Positions 1 through 5,460 of a DNA stretch of 9,164 nt are shown one piece after another. The stretch is from the NCBI GenBank assembly GCA_002410715.1, contig DHOG01000168.1:5411-14574 (forward strand), written 5' to 3'. The translations under genes and the position numbers were made by a program. Below the pieces are notes generated by a model. It did no database searches and was not told where the DNA came from. It worked only from the letters and a program-made list of their open reading frames with translations. The DNA is from Ruminococcaceae bacterium UBA5396 (lineage in GTDB: Bacteria > Bacillota > Clostridia > Oscillospirales > Acutalibacteraceae). Position 1 is the first letter of the stretch. Each line of letters opens with the position of its first letter.

Positions 1-501
1 GATCTCGCAAGGCAGCTGTCGACAGGAAGCCGCGGACAGATTTGGAAGACAGCCGTTGTAGATGAACGCGGCGAGCTTTCGGGAAACGGTAGCCTTGGAC
101 TTTGCGATGTTTTGAAAAACTGCCCAAAAGCGATGGGCATACAGCAGGCAATTCGCTGTCTTGCACCCGATATTGTCATATTTGATGAGCTTGGAACGAC
201 AGAAGAAGCTAGGGCGGTTATCGAGGGTCTGAATTCAGGCGTAGCAGCGGTTGCCTCTGCCCACTGTAAGGATATTGAATCCCTGTGCCGCCGTCCTCCT
301 CTAGTAGCCGCGCTTGAATCAAGAGCGTTTGATATTATTGTTTTTCTGGAAGGACGGCGTTCGCCCGGAAGACTGTCAAGGATTATGAAGGTGGGGGATA
401 TACTTAATGAAATTTGTGGGAATGATATTCATTTTTCTTGCGGGTGTATGGGCAGGGATGGCGGCATCGTCAGCCCTCAACAAGCGCGTATCAGTATTTG
501 A
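1..501 (+). CDS. spoIIIAA: SpoIIIAA, stage III sporulation ATPase (5' truncated)
   Basis: This is the C-terminal 166 residues of SpoIIIAA, open from the first base in frame 1. The N-terminal part, including the Walker A loop, lies before the window. SpoIIIAA is a cytoplasmic ATPase related to type II/IV secretion ATPases and is thought to power the mother cell-forespore channel. A Walker B-like segment, DIVIFDELG, is at visible residues 57-65. It is followed by an SAH motif and the RRPPLVAALESRAFD stretch, typical of the family C-terminal region (B. subtilis protein about 307 residues). The expected end of the family is near the IMKVG segment (nt 385-399). Here the frame runs on to 501 and overlaps spoIIIAB by 95 bases, so the last 30 or so residues are probably a non-conserved tail, or there is a frameshift. 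The identity is secure from sequence and from the complete downstream operon. Confidence 0.95.
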   Translation, partial: DLARQLSTGSRGQIWKTAVVDERGELSGNGSLGLCDVLKNCPKAMGIQQAIRCLAPDIVIFDELGTTEEARAVIEGLNSGVAAVASAHCKDIESLCRRPPLVAALESRAFDIIVFLEGRRSPGRLSRIMKVGDILNEICGNDIHFSCGCMGRDGGIVSPQQARISI

Positions 502-913
502 ACAATTAGAACGATTTGTTGTATATCTTGAAACACAAATCAGATATTCTGCAGCACCTATTCACGAAATATTGAAGCAGTCAACAAAAGGAGAGTTTTC
601 AAAGCTACTATTTCTTTCGGAAACTGCAAACCGGATGTGCAAAGGTGAATGTCCCTCTGACGCGTGGGAAAACGCATTACGTTTGCATAGTGACGAAAAC
701 GCCTTGAATTCCAATGACCGTGAACTATTAATTGATTTTGGACGGGGACTTGGAACCAGCGATGTAGAAGGGCAGCTGCTTCACTGTGAAACTTTTCGGG
801 GGTTGATTGTGGACAGGCTGGCAAAAGCAAGATCTGAGGTTGAAACAAAGGGAAAGCTTTATGTGTCGCTTGGTATCGCGGGCGGTCTGGGCGTCGCATT
901 GTTGTTATATTAG
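407..913 (+). CDS. spoIIIAB: SpoIIIAB, stage III sporulation protein
   Basis: A 168-residue protein close to the usual family length (171 in B. subtilis). It has a hydrophobic N-terminal segment (residues 3-21) and a second at the very C-terminus (about 151-168). Between them lies a helical cytoplasmic domain carrying the family signature FGRGLGTSDVEGQ at about residues 110-122. SpoIIIAB resembles GspF-type secretion platform proteins and is believed to sit in the mother-cell membrane with the SpoIIIAA ATPase. The ATG at 407 is preceded by a purine-rich AAGGTGGGGG run at 388-397, which serves as ribosome binding site inside spoIIIAA. The gene starts 95 bases before the spoIIIAA frame closes, so the two are probably translationally coupled. 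Confidence 0.95.
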   Translation: MKFVGMIFIFLAGVWAGMAASSALNKRVSVFEQLERFVVYLETQIRYSAAPIHEILKQSTKGEFSKLLFLSETANRMCKGECPSDAWENALRLHSDENALNSNDRELLIDFGRGLGTSDVEGQLLHCETFRGLIVDRLAKARSEVETKGKLYVSLGIAGGLGVALLLY

Positions 914-924
914 ATATGTCCGTT

Positions 925-930
925 GAAAGG
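925..930 (+). promoter_or_regulatory. Ribosome binding site deciding the spoIIIAC start
   Basis: GAAAGG complements the CCUUUC part of the 16S rRNA 3' end. At seven other genes here the same motif lies 10-12 bases before the start codon. From this site GTG 942 is 11 bases away and TTG 936 only 5, so GTG 942 is preferred. Confidence 0.6.
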
Positions 931-941
931 ATGAATTGACA

Positions 942-1136
942 GTGGATGTGGATTTGATTTTTAAGATAGCTGCAATAGGGATTATTGTTGCGGTACTCAA
1001 TCAGCTTCTAATCCGTTCAGGCAGGGAGGAGCAGGCAATGCTGACTACTCTTGCGGGATTGATTGTTGTTCTGTCGATGATCGTCAGTGAAATCAGCGAA
1101 TTATTCAGAACAGTTAAATCTGTTTTTGGGCTGTAA
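942..1136 (+). CDS. spoIIIAC: SpoIIIAC, small membrane protein of the SpoIIIA complex
   Basis: A 64-residue protein (66 if TTG 936 is used) of the SpoIIIAC/SpoIIIAD family. It has two membrane segments (about residues 7-22 and 36-50) joined by a short polar turn containing SGREEQAM. SpoIIIAC is an integral component of the channel complex in the mother-cell membrane around the forespore (68 residues in B. subtilis). The start at GTG 942 is chosen because the GAAAGG site ends 11 bases upstream, the spacing used elsewhere in this window. TTG 936 is the alternative and would give a MTVDVDLIF start that aligns in length with the B. subtilis protein. The gene ends two bases before the spoIIIAD ATG, so translation of the pair is likely coupled. 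The family call is secure; only the start is open. Confidence 0.9.
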   Translation: MDVDLIFKIAAIGIIVAVLNQLLIRSGREEQAMLTTLAGLIVVLSMIVSEISELFRTVKSVFGL

Positions 1137-1138
1137 CC

Positions 1139-1540
1139 ATGAATATTGTTACAATTGTCGGGATTACGGTAATTGCGGCATTTTTAGCAGTATTGTTGCG
1201 CCGATATTATCCTGAATACGCAATGGCAATCGGAATCATAACCGGAATCGTTATTTTGGTTGTCCTGATTGGTATGCTCTCGCCTATATTTATTCGTCTA
1301 CAAACTCTTTTAAGTTCCGCTTCTTTACCTGAGGAATATGGAGTGATACTGTTTAAAGCACTGGGTGTCAGTTTGCTTTCGCAGTTATCCGCCGATGCAT
1401 GCAGGGATGCGGGTGAAAACGCTATGGCAGAAAAAGCCGAGCTTGCGGGCAAAGTGTTTTTACTGATTTTAGCATTGCCGCTTTTTGAAAAAACTGCCGA
1501 ACTGGCCGTTCAGTTAATGAACGGAGGCGAGTTGGGATGA
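1139..1540 (+). CDS. spoIIIAD: SpoIIIAD, stage III sporulation membrane protein
   Basis: A 133-residue integral membrane protein, the same length as B. subtilis SpoIIIAD. Hydrophobic segments are visible at about residues 2-19, 29-52 and 106-118. Between them is the conserved-looking central stretch FKALGVSLLSQLSADACRDAGE, followed by KAELAGK. It shares ancestry with SpoIIIAC and is part of the mother-cell side of the channel. The ATG lies two bases after the spoIIIAC stop and has no strong ribosome binding site of its own, so it probably depends on translation of spoIIIAC. The 3' end overlaps the spoIIIAE start by four bases (ATGA at 1537). Confidence 0.95.
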   Translation: MNIVTIVGITVIAAFLAVLLRRYYPEYAMAIGIITGIVILVVLIGMLSPIFIRLQTLLSSASLPEEYGVILFKALGVSLLSQLSADACRDAGENAMAEKAELAGKVFLLILALPLFEKTAELAVQLMNGGELG

Positions 1541-2679
1541 AAAAAACAATAAGAATCCTTCTAATAACATTCATTTTATTATCCGTTTTAGGCTTTTGTG
1601 TATCGTCTGAAAACGCACTTGAAGACATGTATAACGAACAGCTGGAGGCCAGCGGAGCAGAACAGCTGTGGAGTTCACTGCCTTATTCAACCCGCGATTT
1701 CTTAGATCGAATTGGAATCAACAGCTTTAATGCGGATTCATTTACAGGCTTACGGCCTGAGACGGTAGCGGATAACCTTTTCACACTACTTAACAAAAAG
1801 GCATCCAGCCCTCTACGCTCTGCCTGTGTATTGCTTGGTGTTATTCTCATGTTTGCGATGATGGAAGGAATGCGGCAGACAGTAAAGGAAGAATCCGTAT
1901 CAAAAATATTTGGTATTATATGCTCAATAACAGCCTGTACCGCATTGATTGTTCCGATATCCGGCTGTATAAGAGACGTTAGTAAAGCTGCAGATAGTAT
2001 CTCTGTACTGATGTTCAGTTTTGTTCCTGTATATGCAGGCGTAATGCTGGTATCAGGACAGGCAGTCAGTGCGGCATCTTATCAATCTGTAATGCTTTTT
2101 GCCGCTGAGTTAATTTCACTTGCAGCTACAAATTTTATCGTCCCGCTCATGACTGTATCGCTTGCCCTTGGGCTTACAGGGTCTATGACACCGGGTCTTA
2201 AGATTGATGCAGCAAGCGGGCTTATCAATAAATCTTGCGGGTGGCTGCTCGGACTTGCCACAACTGTATTTGTTGGTCTGCTTACCATGCAGGGTATGGT
2301 GGGGTCCGCTGCCGATACGATGACTGGAAGGGCAATCAAATTTTCACTCGGTGCTTTTGTTCCAGTAGTGGGAAGTACATTGGGCGAAGCGTTTAATTCG
2401 ATTAAAGGGTGTCTGTCTTTGCTTAAATCGACACTTGGCGCTTTTGGCATTCTCTCAACTGCGCTTATTGTTCTGCCACCAATAATTGAATGTATTCTCT
2501 GGCTAATTTCACTCAGCTTCTGTGCAATGACGGCGGAAGTATTCTCACTCAATTCGCTAGCTTCATTGTTTAAATCCGCACAGGGTGTTTTAAAGCTCCT
2601 GATTGGTGTACTGGCAGCCTGCTCAATGTTTATGATTGTTGCAATTACCATAGTAACATTGGCAGGAGGTAAAGCCTGA
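1537..2679 (+). CDS. spoIIIAE: SpoIIIAE, polytopic sporulation membrane protein
   Basis: A 380-residue membrane protein (B. subtilis 399). It begins with a signal-like segment: basic KK near the N-terminus and a hydrophobic core at residues 6-23. A soluble region (about 24-90) follows, then multiple hydrophobic stretches at about 95-110, 124-145, 155-178, 184-216, 235-255, 270-285, 300-335 and 353-377. SpoIIIAE is the largest membrane subunit of the channel and is thought to sit at its core in the mother-cell membrane. The start overlaps the spoIIIAD stop as ATGA. GGAGGCGAG lies just upstream, at 1522-1530. The stop overlaps the spoIIIAF ATG by one base (TGATG). Nothing looks broken. Confidence 0.96.
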   Translation: MKKTIRILLITFILLSVLGFCVSSENALEDMYNEQLEASGAEQLWSSLPYSTRDFLDRIGINSFNADSFTGLRPETVADNLFTLLNKKASSPLRSACVLLGVILMFAMMEGMRQTVKEESVSKIFGIICSITACTALIVPISGCIRDVSKAADSISVLMFSFVPVYAGVMLVSGQAVSAASYQSVMLFAAELISLAATNFIVPLMTVSLALGLTGSMTPGLKIDAASGLINKSCGWLLGLATTVFVGLLTMQGMVGSAADTMTGRAIKFSLGAFVPVVGSTLGEAFNSIKGCLSLLKSTLGAFGILSTALIVLPPIIECILWLISLSFCAMTAEVFSLNSLASLFKSAQGVLKLLIGVLAACSMFMIVAITIVTLAGGKA

Positions 2680-3155
2680 TGAATGAAGTGACAAAGTGGG
2701 CTGCGACGCTATGTGTAGCTGCAATCGGATGTACCGCTCTGCAGATGCTTGCCCCTAAAAAGGGAATGGGTAATATTTTCAAAATGATTACTGCAGCGTT
2801 CTTTTTATGCTGCTTAGTTTCACCCTTGCTTTCCATGAAGTCGATTCTACCCCTGAACATAAACAGTATTCCGAACGAAGTATCCGCAGATATTATAGAA
2901 GAGCAAGTAAAAAAACAGTTTGAAGAACAGGTTACTGCCGCTTTACAGATGAAAGTCGATCAGACCTTAAAAAATTATGATATTTTACTATTAAAAGTTG
3001 AAATAAATATGGATACCGGAGAGGACGGCAGCATATATATTAGCGGTGTTGTCCTTTATTTGGACAAACAAAGCCGGTTAAAGGCAGTTGCCGCGAAGCA
3101 GGTTGCCGAAGAACTTCTAGGAACAGAGGTTATCGTACTGGTACAGGAGGATTAA
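2679..3155 (+). CDS. spoIIIAF: SpoIIIAF, stage III sporulation protein
   Basis: A 158-residue protein, shorter than B. subtilis SpoIIIAF (206). Two N-terminal hydrophobic segments (about residues 7-24 and 33-52) are followed by a charged helix (EEQVKKQFEEQVTAALQ, about 72-90). A C-terminal alpha/beta domain ends in AAKQVAEELLGTEVIVLVQED. The C-terminal domain of this family has a ring-building-motif fold related to secretion-system ring proteins. The ATG at 2679 shares one base with the spoIIIAE stop and has a strong AGGAGGT site at 2664-2670 inside spoIIIAE. A 45-base gap separates it from spoIIIAG. The name rests on order in the operon plus the two-TM and ring-domain layout. Confidence 0.94.
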   Translation: MNEVTKWAATLCVAAIGCTALQMLAPKKGMGNIFKMITAAFFLCCLVSPLLSMKSILPLNINSIPNEVSADIIEEQVKKQFEEQVTAALQMKVDQTLKNYDILLLKVEINMDTGEDGSIYISGVVLYLDKQSRLKAVAAKQVAEELLGTEVIVLVQED

Positions 3156-3200
3156 GACAAACTACAGATACGGAGAAACACCGGAAAGGACGGTTTTAAA

Positions 3201-3767
3201 ATGGATGATAACGTTATAAAGATTAAATCGGAGTCACAAATAATGGAATGGATAAAAGGGAAAAAAGGACTGAATATCATTTTTGCCGTCGGCCTTATCG
3301 GCGTCTTGCTAATCGGTTTATCCTCAATTCTGCATGATAACAAAAAAGGCAAGCCGGCAGAGGCAAAAGCTTCAAAAACTGCAGAGCAATTTATTGTCGA
3401 GACGGAGCAGAAACTCACTGAAATAGTGAGTAGCATCGAAGGAGCGGGGACTAGCCGAGTCATGGTAACGCTTGAAAACGGTGTAGAATTTGTTTACGCG
3501 GTTGAGCAGGATACCAATACCGACAGGCAAGAGGACTCTGGAAGGGTGTTAGAGCGTGATGATAGGCAGGAATCAATCATCGTAGTGGATACCGAAAACG
3601 GACGTCAGGGTCTGCTTGTTACCGAAATTCAACCTACTGTCAAAGGAGTGGTGGTGGTTTGTCAGGGAGGTGACCAGCCGTTGGTTCAGGAGCGGATTAT
3701 AAATACAATTACAACCGCCCTTAACATATCTTCGAAAAGAGTATGCGTTACAAAACTATCAGGTTAA
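3201..3767 (+). CDS. spoIIIAG: SpoIIIAG, channel ring protein
   Basis: A 188-residue single-pass membrane protein (B. subtilis 229). A short cytoplasmic N-terminus precedes a membrane segment at about residues 24-44. The extracytoplasmic domain begins with KLTEIVSSIEGAGTSRVMVTLENG (71-94) and ends with the ring-building motif region IQPTVKGVVVVCQGG through ALNISSKRVCVTKL (143-186). The intervening polar stretch (about 101-125) matches the insert that forms the beta-barrel in SpoIIIAG rings. SpoIIIAG forms a large ring in the intermembrane space, similar to type III secretion PrgK/EscJ rings. The ATG is 11 bases after GGAAAGG (3183-3189), which lies in the loop of a weak 4-bp stem (ACCG/CGGT). 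Confidence 0.95.
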   Translation: MDDNVIKIKSESQIMEWIKGKKGLNIIFAVGLIGVLLIGLSSILHDNKKGKPAEAKASKTAEQFIVETEQKLTEIVSSIEGAGTSRVMVTLENGVEFVYAVEQDTNTDRQEDSGRVLERDDRQESIIVVDTENGRQGLLVTEIQPTVKGVVVVCQGGDQPLVQERIINTITTALNISSKRVCVTKLSG

Positions 3768-3852
3768 AATGATGATTGACCGCGGCAATTCGCGGAAGAT
3801 TTAACACCAAAATTCATAATAAATTCCGAATCATGAAAGGATTGAATCATCT

Positions 3853-4410
3853 ATGAGCGGTATCTTTGGAAAAAAACAGATTATGTTAGCGATACTTGTT
3901 GTTGCTTTAGGAGTAGCCGTTTATCTAAATTACTATTTCTCTGCCCAAAATCCGTTAACGCAAGATGCGAATACATCTACATCCAAATCGGGTAATCTTG
4001 GGGATGCCAAGTTTGTTGGCAACCCATCAACCGTTACTACCAAGCCGAACAAAAATAATACATCCGATTACTTTGTCCAGGCTAGGCTAAACCGTGAATC
4101 TGCAAGGCAGGAGGCGGTTGATATCATTCGAGACTTGATGAATGATGCAAAAGCTACGCAGAAAACACAGGAGCAGGCACTTGAAAAAGCAGCAGCGATT
4201 GCAGCGGCGGTTGAGCAGGAAAGCAAGATAGAAAGCCTTGTAAAGGCAAAGGGCTTTTCAGATTGTATTGCATATATCGAGGGTGATAAATGCGATATTG
4301 TAGTAAAATCATCCGACTTAAAGGAGGCTCAAGCACTTCAAATAACTGAAATCGTAACTGCCCAGTCGAATATTGTCGCACAAAATGTAAAGATTGTTCC
4401 GGTAAAATAA
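3853..4410 (+). CDS. spoIIIAH: SpoIIIAH, SpoIIQ-binding channel protein
   Basis: A 185-residue single-pass protein (B. subtilis 218). The N-terminal membrane segment (about residues 9-29) ends in the YLNYYFS motif. A low-complexity Ser/Thr/Asn/Lys linker (about 33-72) follows. The C-terminal domain holds ARLNRESARQEAVDIIRDL, an alanine-rich helix (110-120) and the SDCIAYIEGDKCDIVV ... QNVKIVPV ring-motif end. SpoIIIAH projects from the mother-cell membrane and binds forespore SpoIIQ to zip the two membranes together. GAAAGG (3835-3840) lies 12 bases before the ATG. It is the last gene of the spoIIIA operon. No terminator is visible after the stop; the asp23 promoter follows 10 bases later. 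Confidence 0.96.
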   Translation: MSGIFGKKQIMLAILVVALGVAVYLNYYFSAQNPLTQDANTSTSKSGNLGDAKFVGNPSTVTTKPNKNNTSDYFVQARLNRESARQEAVDIIRDLMNDAKATQKTQEQALEKAAAIAAAVEQESKIESLVKAKGFSDCIAYIEGDKCDIVVKSSDLKEAQALQITEIVTAQSNIVAQNVKIVPVK

Positions 4411-4420
4411 TAAAAAACAG

Positions 4421-4448
4421 TTGCTCGAAAGGCACTTTGTGGTATAAT
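4421..4448 (+). promoter_or_regulatory. Candidate sigma-A promoter P1 for asp23
   Basis: TTGCTC (-35, 4421-4426) and a perfect TATAAT (-10, 4443-4448) are separated by 16 bases. The -10 is preceded by TGG, giving an extended -10 (TGnTATAAT). It starts 10 bases after the spoIIIAH stop and would initiate near 4455. Confidence 0.72.
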
Positions 4449-4450
4449 AG

Positions 4451-4480
4451 TTGAAAAGGCCTTATATATTGGCTTATAAT
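4451..4480 (+). promoter_or_regulatory. Candidate sigma-A promoter P2 for asp23
   Basis: TTGAAA (4451-4456) and TATAAT (4475-4480) are separated by 18 bases, so this is a second near-consensus sigma-A promoter directly behind P1. Initiation would be near 4487, leaving a leader of roughly 94 bases before asp23. The spacer contains the palindrome AAGGCCTT (4456-4463). Confidence 0.6.
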
Positions 4481-4527
4481 ATAAAAGAACGAATGGATAA
4501 TTTAAAATAAAGGGATTCATAAAGGTG

Positions 4528-4555
4528 TTTATGCTTCTTAATATATAAGCATAAA
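4528..4555 (+). repeat. 9-bp inverted repeat in the asp23 leader
   Basis: TTTATGCTT (4528-4536) and AAGCATAAA (4547-4555) are perfect inverted arms around a 10-base AT-rich loop. No T-run follows, so it is not a usual terminator. It ends 7 bases before the GGAAAGG ribosome binding site and could be an operator or an RNA structure. The left arm can also pair with CATAAA at 4518-4523, an alternative 6-bp hairpin with loop GGTG. Confidence 0.55.
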
Positions 4556-4580
4556 GGATCACGGAAAGGCAGGCTTTTTT

Positions 4581-4949
4581 ATGGATAGGAAAGATTTTAA
4601 AACCTCAGAAGGCAGCTGTATAATATCGGAGGAGGTAATTGCTTCAATTGCCAGCTCGGCAGCTTTGGAGGTATCGGGCGTTGCGGGAATGGTACAAAGA
4701 CCCGCTGATATCAGAGGTTTTATCGGTAACACTGCTGCAAAAGCCGTCAGGGTTCTTAACAATGAGAGCGAAACCATTCTTGATGTTTTTATTAATATAC
4801 GGCTTGGAGCTAGAATTCCGGATGTCGCTCCTGCAGTTCAGCATAATGTAAAGGTAGCAGTTCAATCCATGACCGGAAAACCTGTGAACAAAGTCAATGT
4901 TCATATTGCGGGAATTGTGCTGGAAGAGAATAAAGAGACTCCTGTTTGA
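4581..4949 (+). CDS. Asp23/Gls24 family envelope stress protein
   Basis: A 122-residue protein of the Asp23/Gls24 (DUF322) family, similar to B. subtilis YqhY and YloU. The family pattern is clear: GSCIISEEVIASIASSAALEVSGVAGM (residues 11-37), then a basic stretch and VRVLNNESETILDVFINIRLGARIPDVAPAVQHNVKVAVQSMTG, ending with VNKVNVHIAGIVLEE. No signal peptide or membrane segment is seen; such proteins are cytoplasmic and some associate with the membrane. Family roles include envelope homeostasis and, for YqhY, a link to fatty-acid synthesis. Here accBC is not adjacent, so that link is not supported by context. The ATG follows GGAAAGG (4563-4569) by 11 bases, with a T-run directly before it. 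The gene has its own candidate promoters and terminator, so it looks monocistronic. Confidence 0.93.
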   Translation: MDRKDFKTSEGSCIISEEVIASIASSAALEVSGVAGMVQRPADIRGFIGNTAAKAVRVLNNESETILDVFINIRLGARIPDVAPAVQHNVKVAVQSMTGKPVNKVNVHIAGIVLEENKETPV

Positions 4950-4956
4950 TTAGCGG

Positions 4957-4990
4957 AACCCTCCGCAGGGGAAGTGGAGGGTTTCTTTAT
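4957..4990 (+). terminator. Intrinsic terminator after asp23
   Basis: AACCCTCC (4957-4964) and GGAGGGTT (4976-4983) form a perfect 8-bp stem with an 11-base loop. It is followed by a T-rich tail (TCTTTAT), and it begins 7 bases after the asp23 stop. An alternative 5-bp hairpin, GCGGA/TCCGC (4953-4966), uses the same left arm. Confidence 0.85.
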
Positions 4991-5026
4991 TGTGGTAATT
5001 GTCGTATTTTGGGTGATAATATAAAT
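4990..5026 (+). promoter_or_regulatory. Weak candidate promoter for the nusB operon
   Basis: The gap between the asp23 terminator and nusB needs a promoter. The best matches are TTGTGG (4990-4995) with GATAAT (5015-5020), spacing 19, or TTGTCG (4999-5004) with TATAAA (5020-5025), spacing 15. Neither is good; the AT-rich -10 area is the main support. Confidence 0.35.
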
Positions 5027-5058
5027 AAATTTAATGCACCGAAAGGCATGGTTGAAGC

Positions 5059-5460
5059 ATGACACGACGCGAAGCCCGTGAACTGGCATTTGTACTTTTA
5101 TTTGAGAAAACTTTTACAGACTCCACGATTCATGATATACTTTTAAATGCCGGTGAAGCAAGGGATGTGGAGACAGATTCATTTGCTCTTTCACTTGCCG
5201 AAGGCGCGAACAAGTATATGGTTGACATTGATAGCATCATTTCAAAGCATTCACACAAATGGAATAAAGAGAGGATCTCACGTGTTGCACTTTCTATCAT
5301 GCGGATGGCAGTATATGAAATGCTGTATGTGAAAGATATCCCTGTCAGTGTTTCCATAAATGAGGCAGTCGAACTCGCAAAAAAATATGGCGGTGATGCA
5401 GATTCCTCGTTTGTAAACGGCGTTTTGGGTGGTGTTTCACGTCAAAGCGGTGAGAAATAG
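5059..5460 (+). CDS. nusB: NusB, transcription antitermination factor
   Basis: A 133-residue protein with the NusB pattern: start MTRREARELAFVLLFEK, central KHSHKWNKERISRVALSIMRMAVYEMLY (residues 63-90), then IPVSVSINEAVELAKKYGG and SSFVNGVLGGV (116-126). NusB is an all-helical RNA-binding protein. With S10 (NusE) it recognises boxA RNA and supports antitermination and processing of rRNA transcripts. The length is normal (B. subtilis 131). The ATG lies 12 bases after GAAAGG (5041-5046). An earlier ATG at 5048 is only one base from that site and reads four codons before stopping, so it is not the start. nusB is the first gene of the downstream operon, and its stop shares one base with the GTG of the next gene. 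Confidence 0.96.
   Translation: MTRREARELAFVLLFEKTFTDSTIHDILLNAGEARDVETDSFALSLAEGANKYMVDIDSIISKHSHKWNKERISRVALSIMRMAVYEMLYVKDIPVSVSINEAVELAKKYGGDADSSFVNGVLGGVSRQSGEK

Noticed and set aside
558..899. Minus-strand reading frame of 113 codons inside spoIIIAB
   Set aside because: It is the antisense shadow of a clear sporulation gene and resembles no known protein; the minus-strand frames at 2082-2651 and 6805-7311 are rejected for the same reason.
3144..3150. Strong CAGGAGG ribosome binding site at the end of spoIIIAF
   Set aside because: No ATG, GTG or TTG start lies at a usable distance downstream; it probably reflects the coding sequence (VQED) only.
3780..3795. CCGCG/CGCGG hairpin after spoIIIAG as a terminator
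   Set aside because: The stem is only 5 bp and no T-run follows, so it would not be expected to stop transcription before spoIIIAH.
4338..4562. Minus-strand reading frame across the asp23 promoter region
   Set aside because: It covers AT-rich promoter and leader DNA with no evident ribosome binding site or recognisable protein, and overlaps the spoIIIAH end.
5048..5062. Four-codon mini reading frame (MVEA) overlapping the nusB start as a leader peptide
   Set aside because: Its ATG is one base from the GAAAGG site, too close for initiation; the nusB ATG at normal spacing explains the site.
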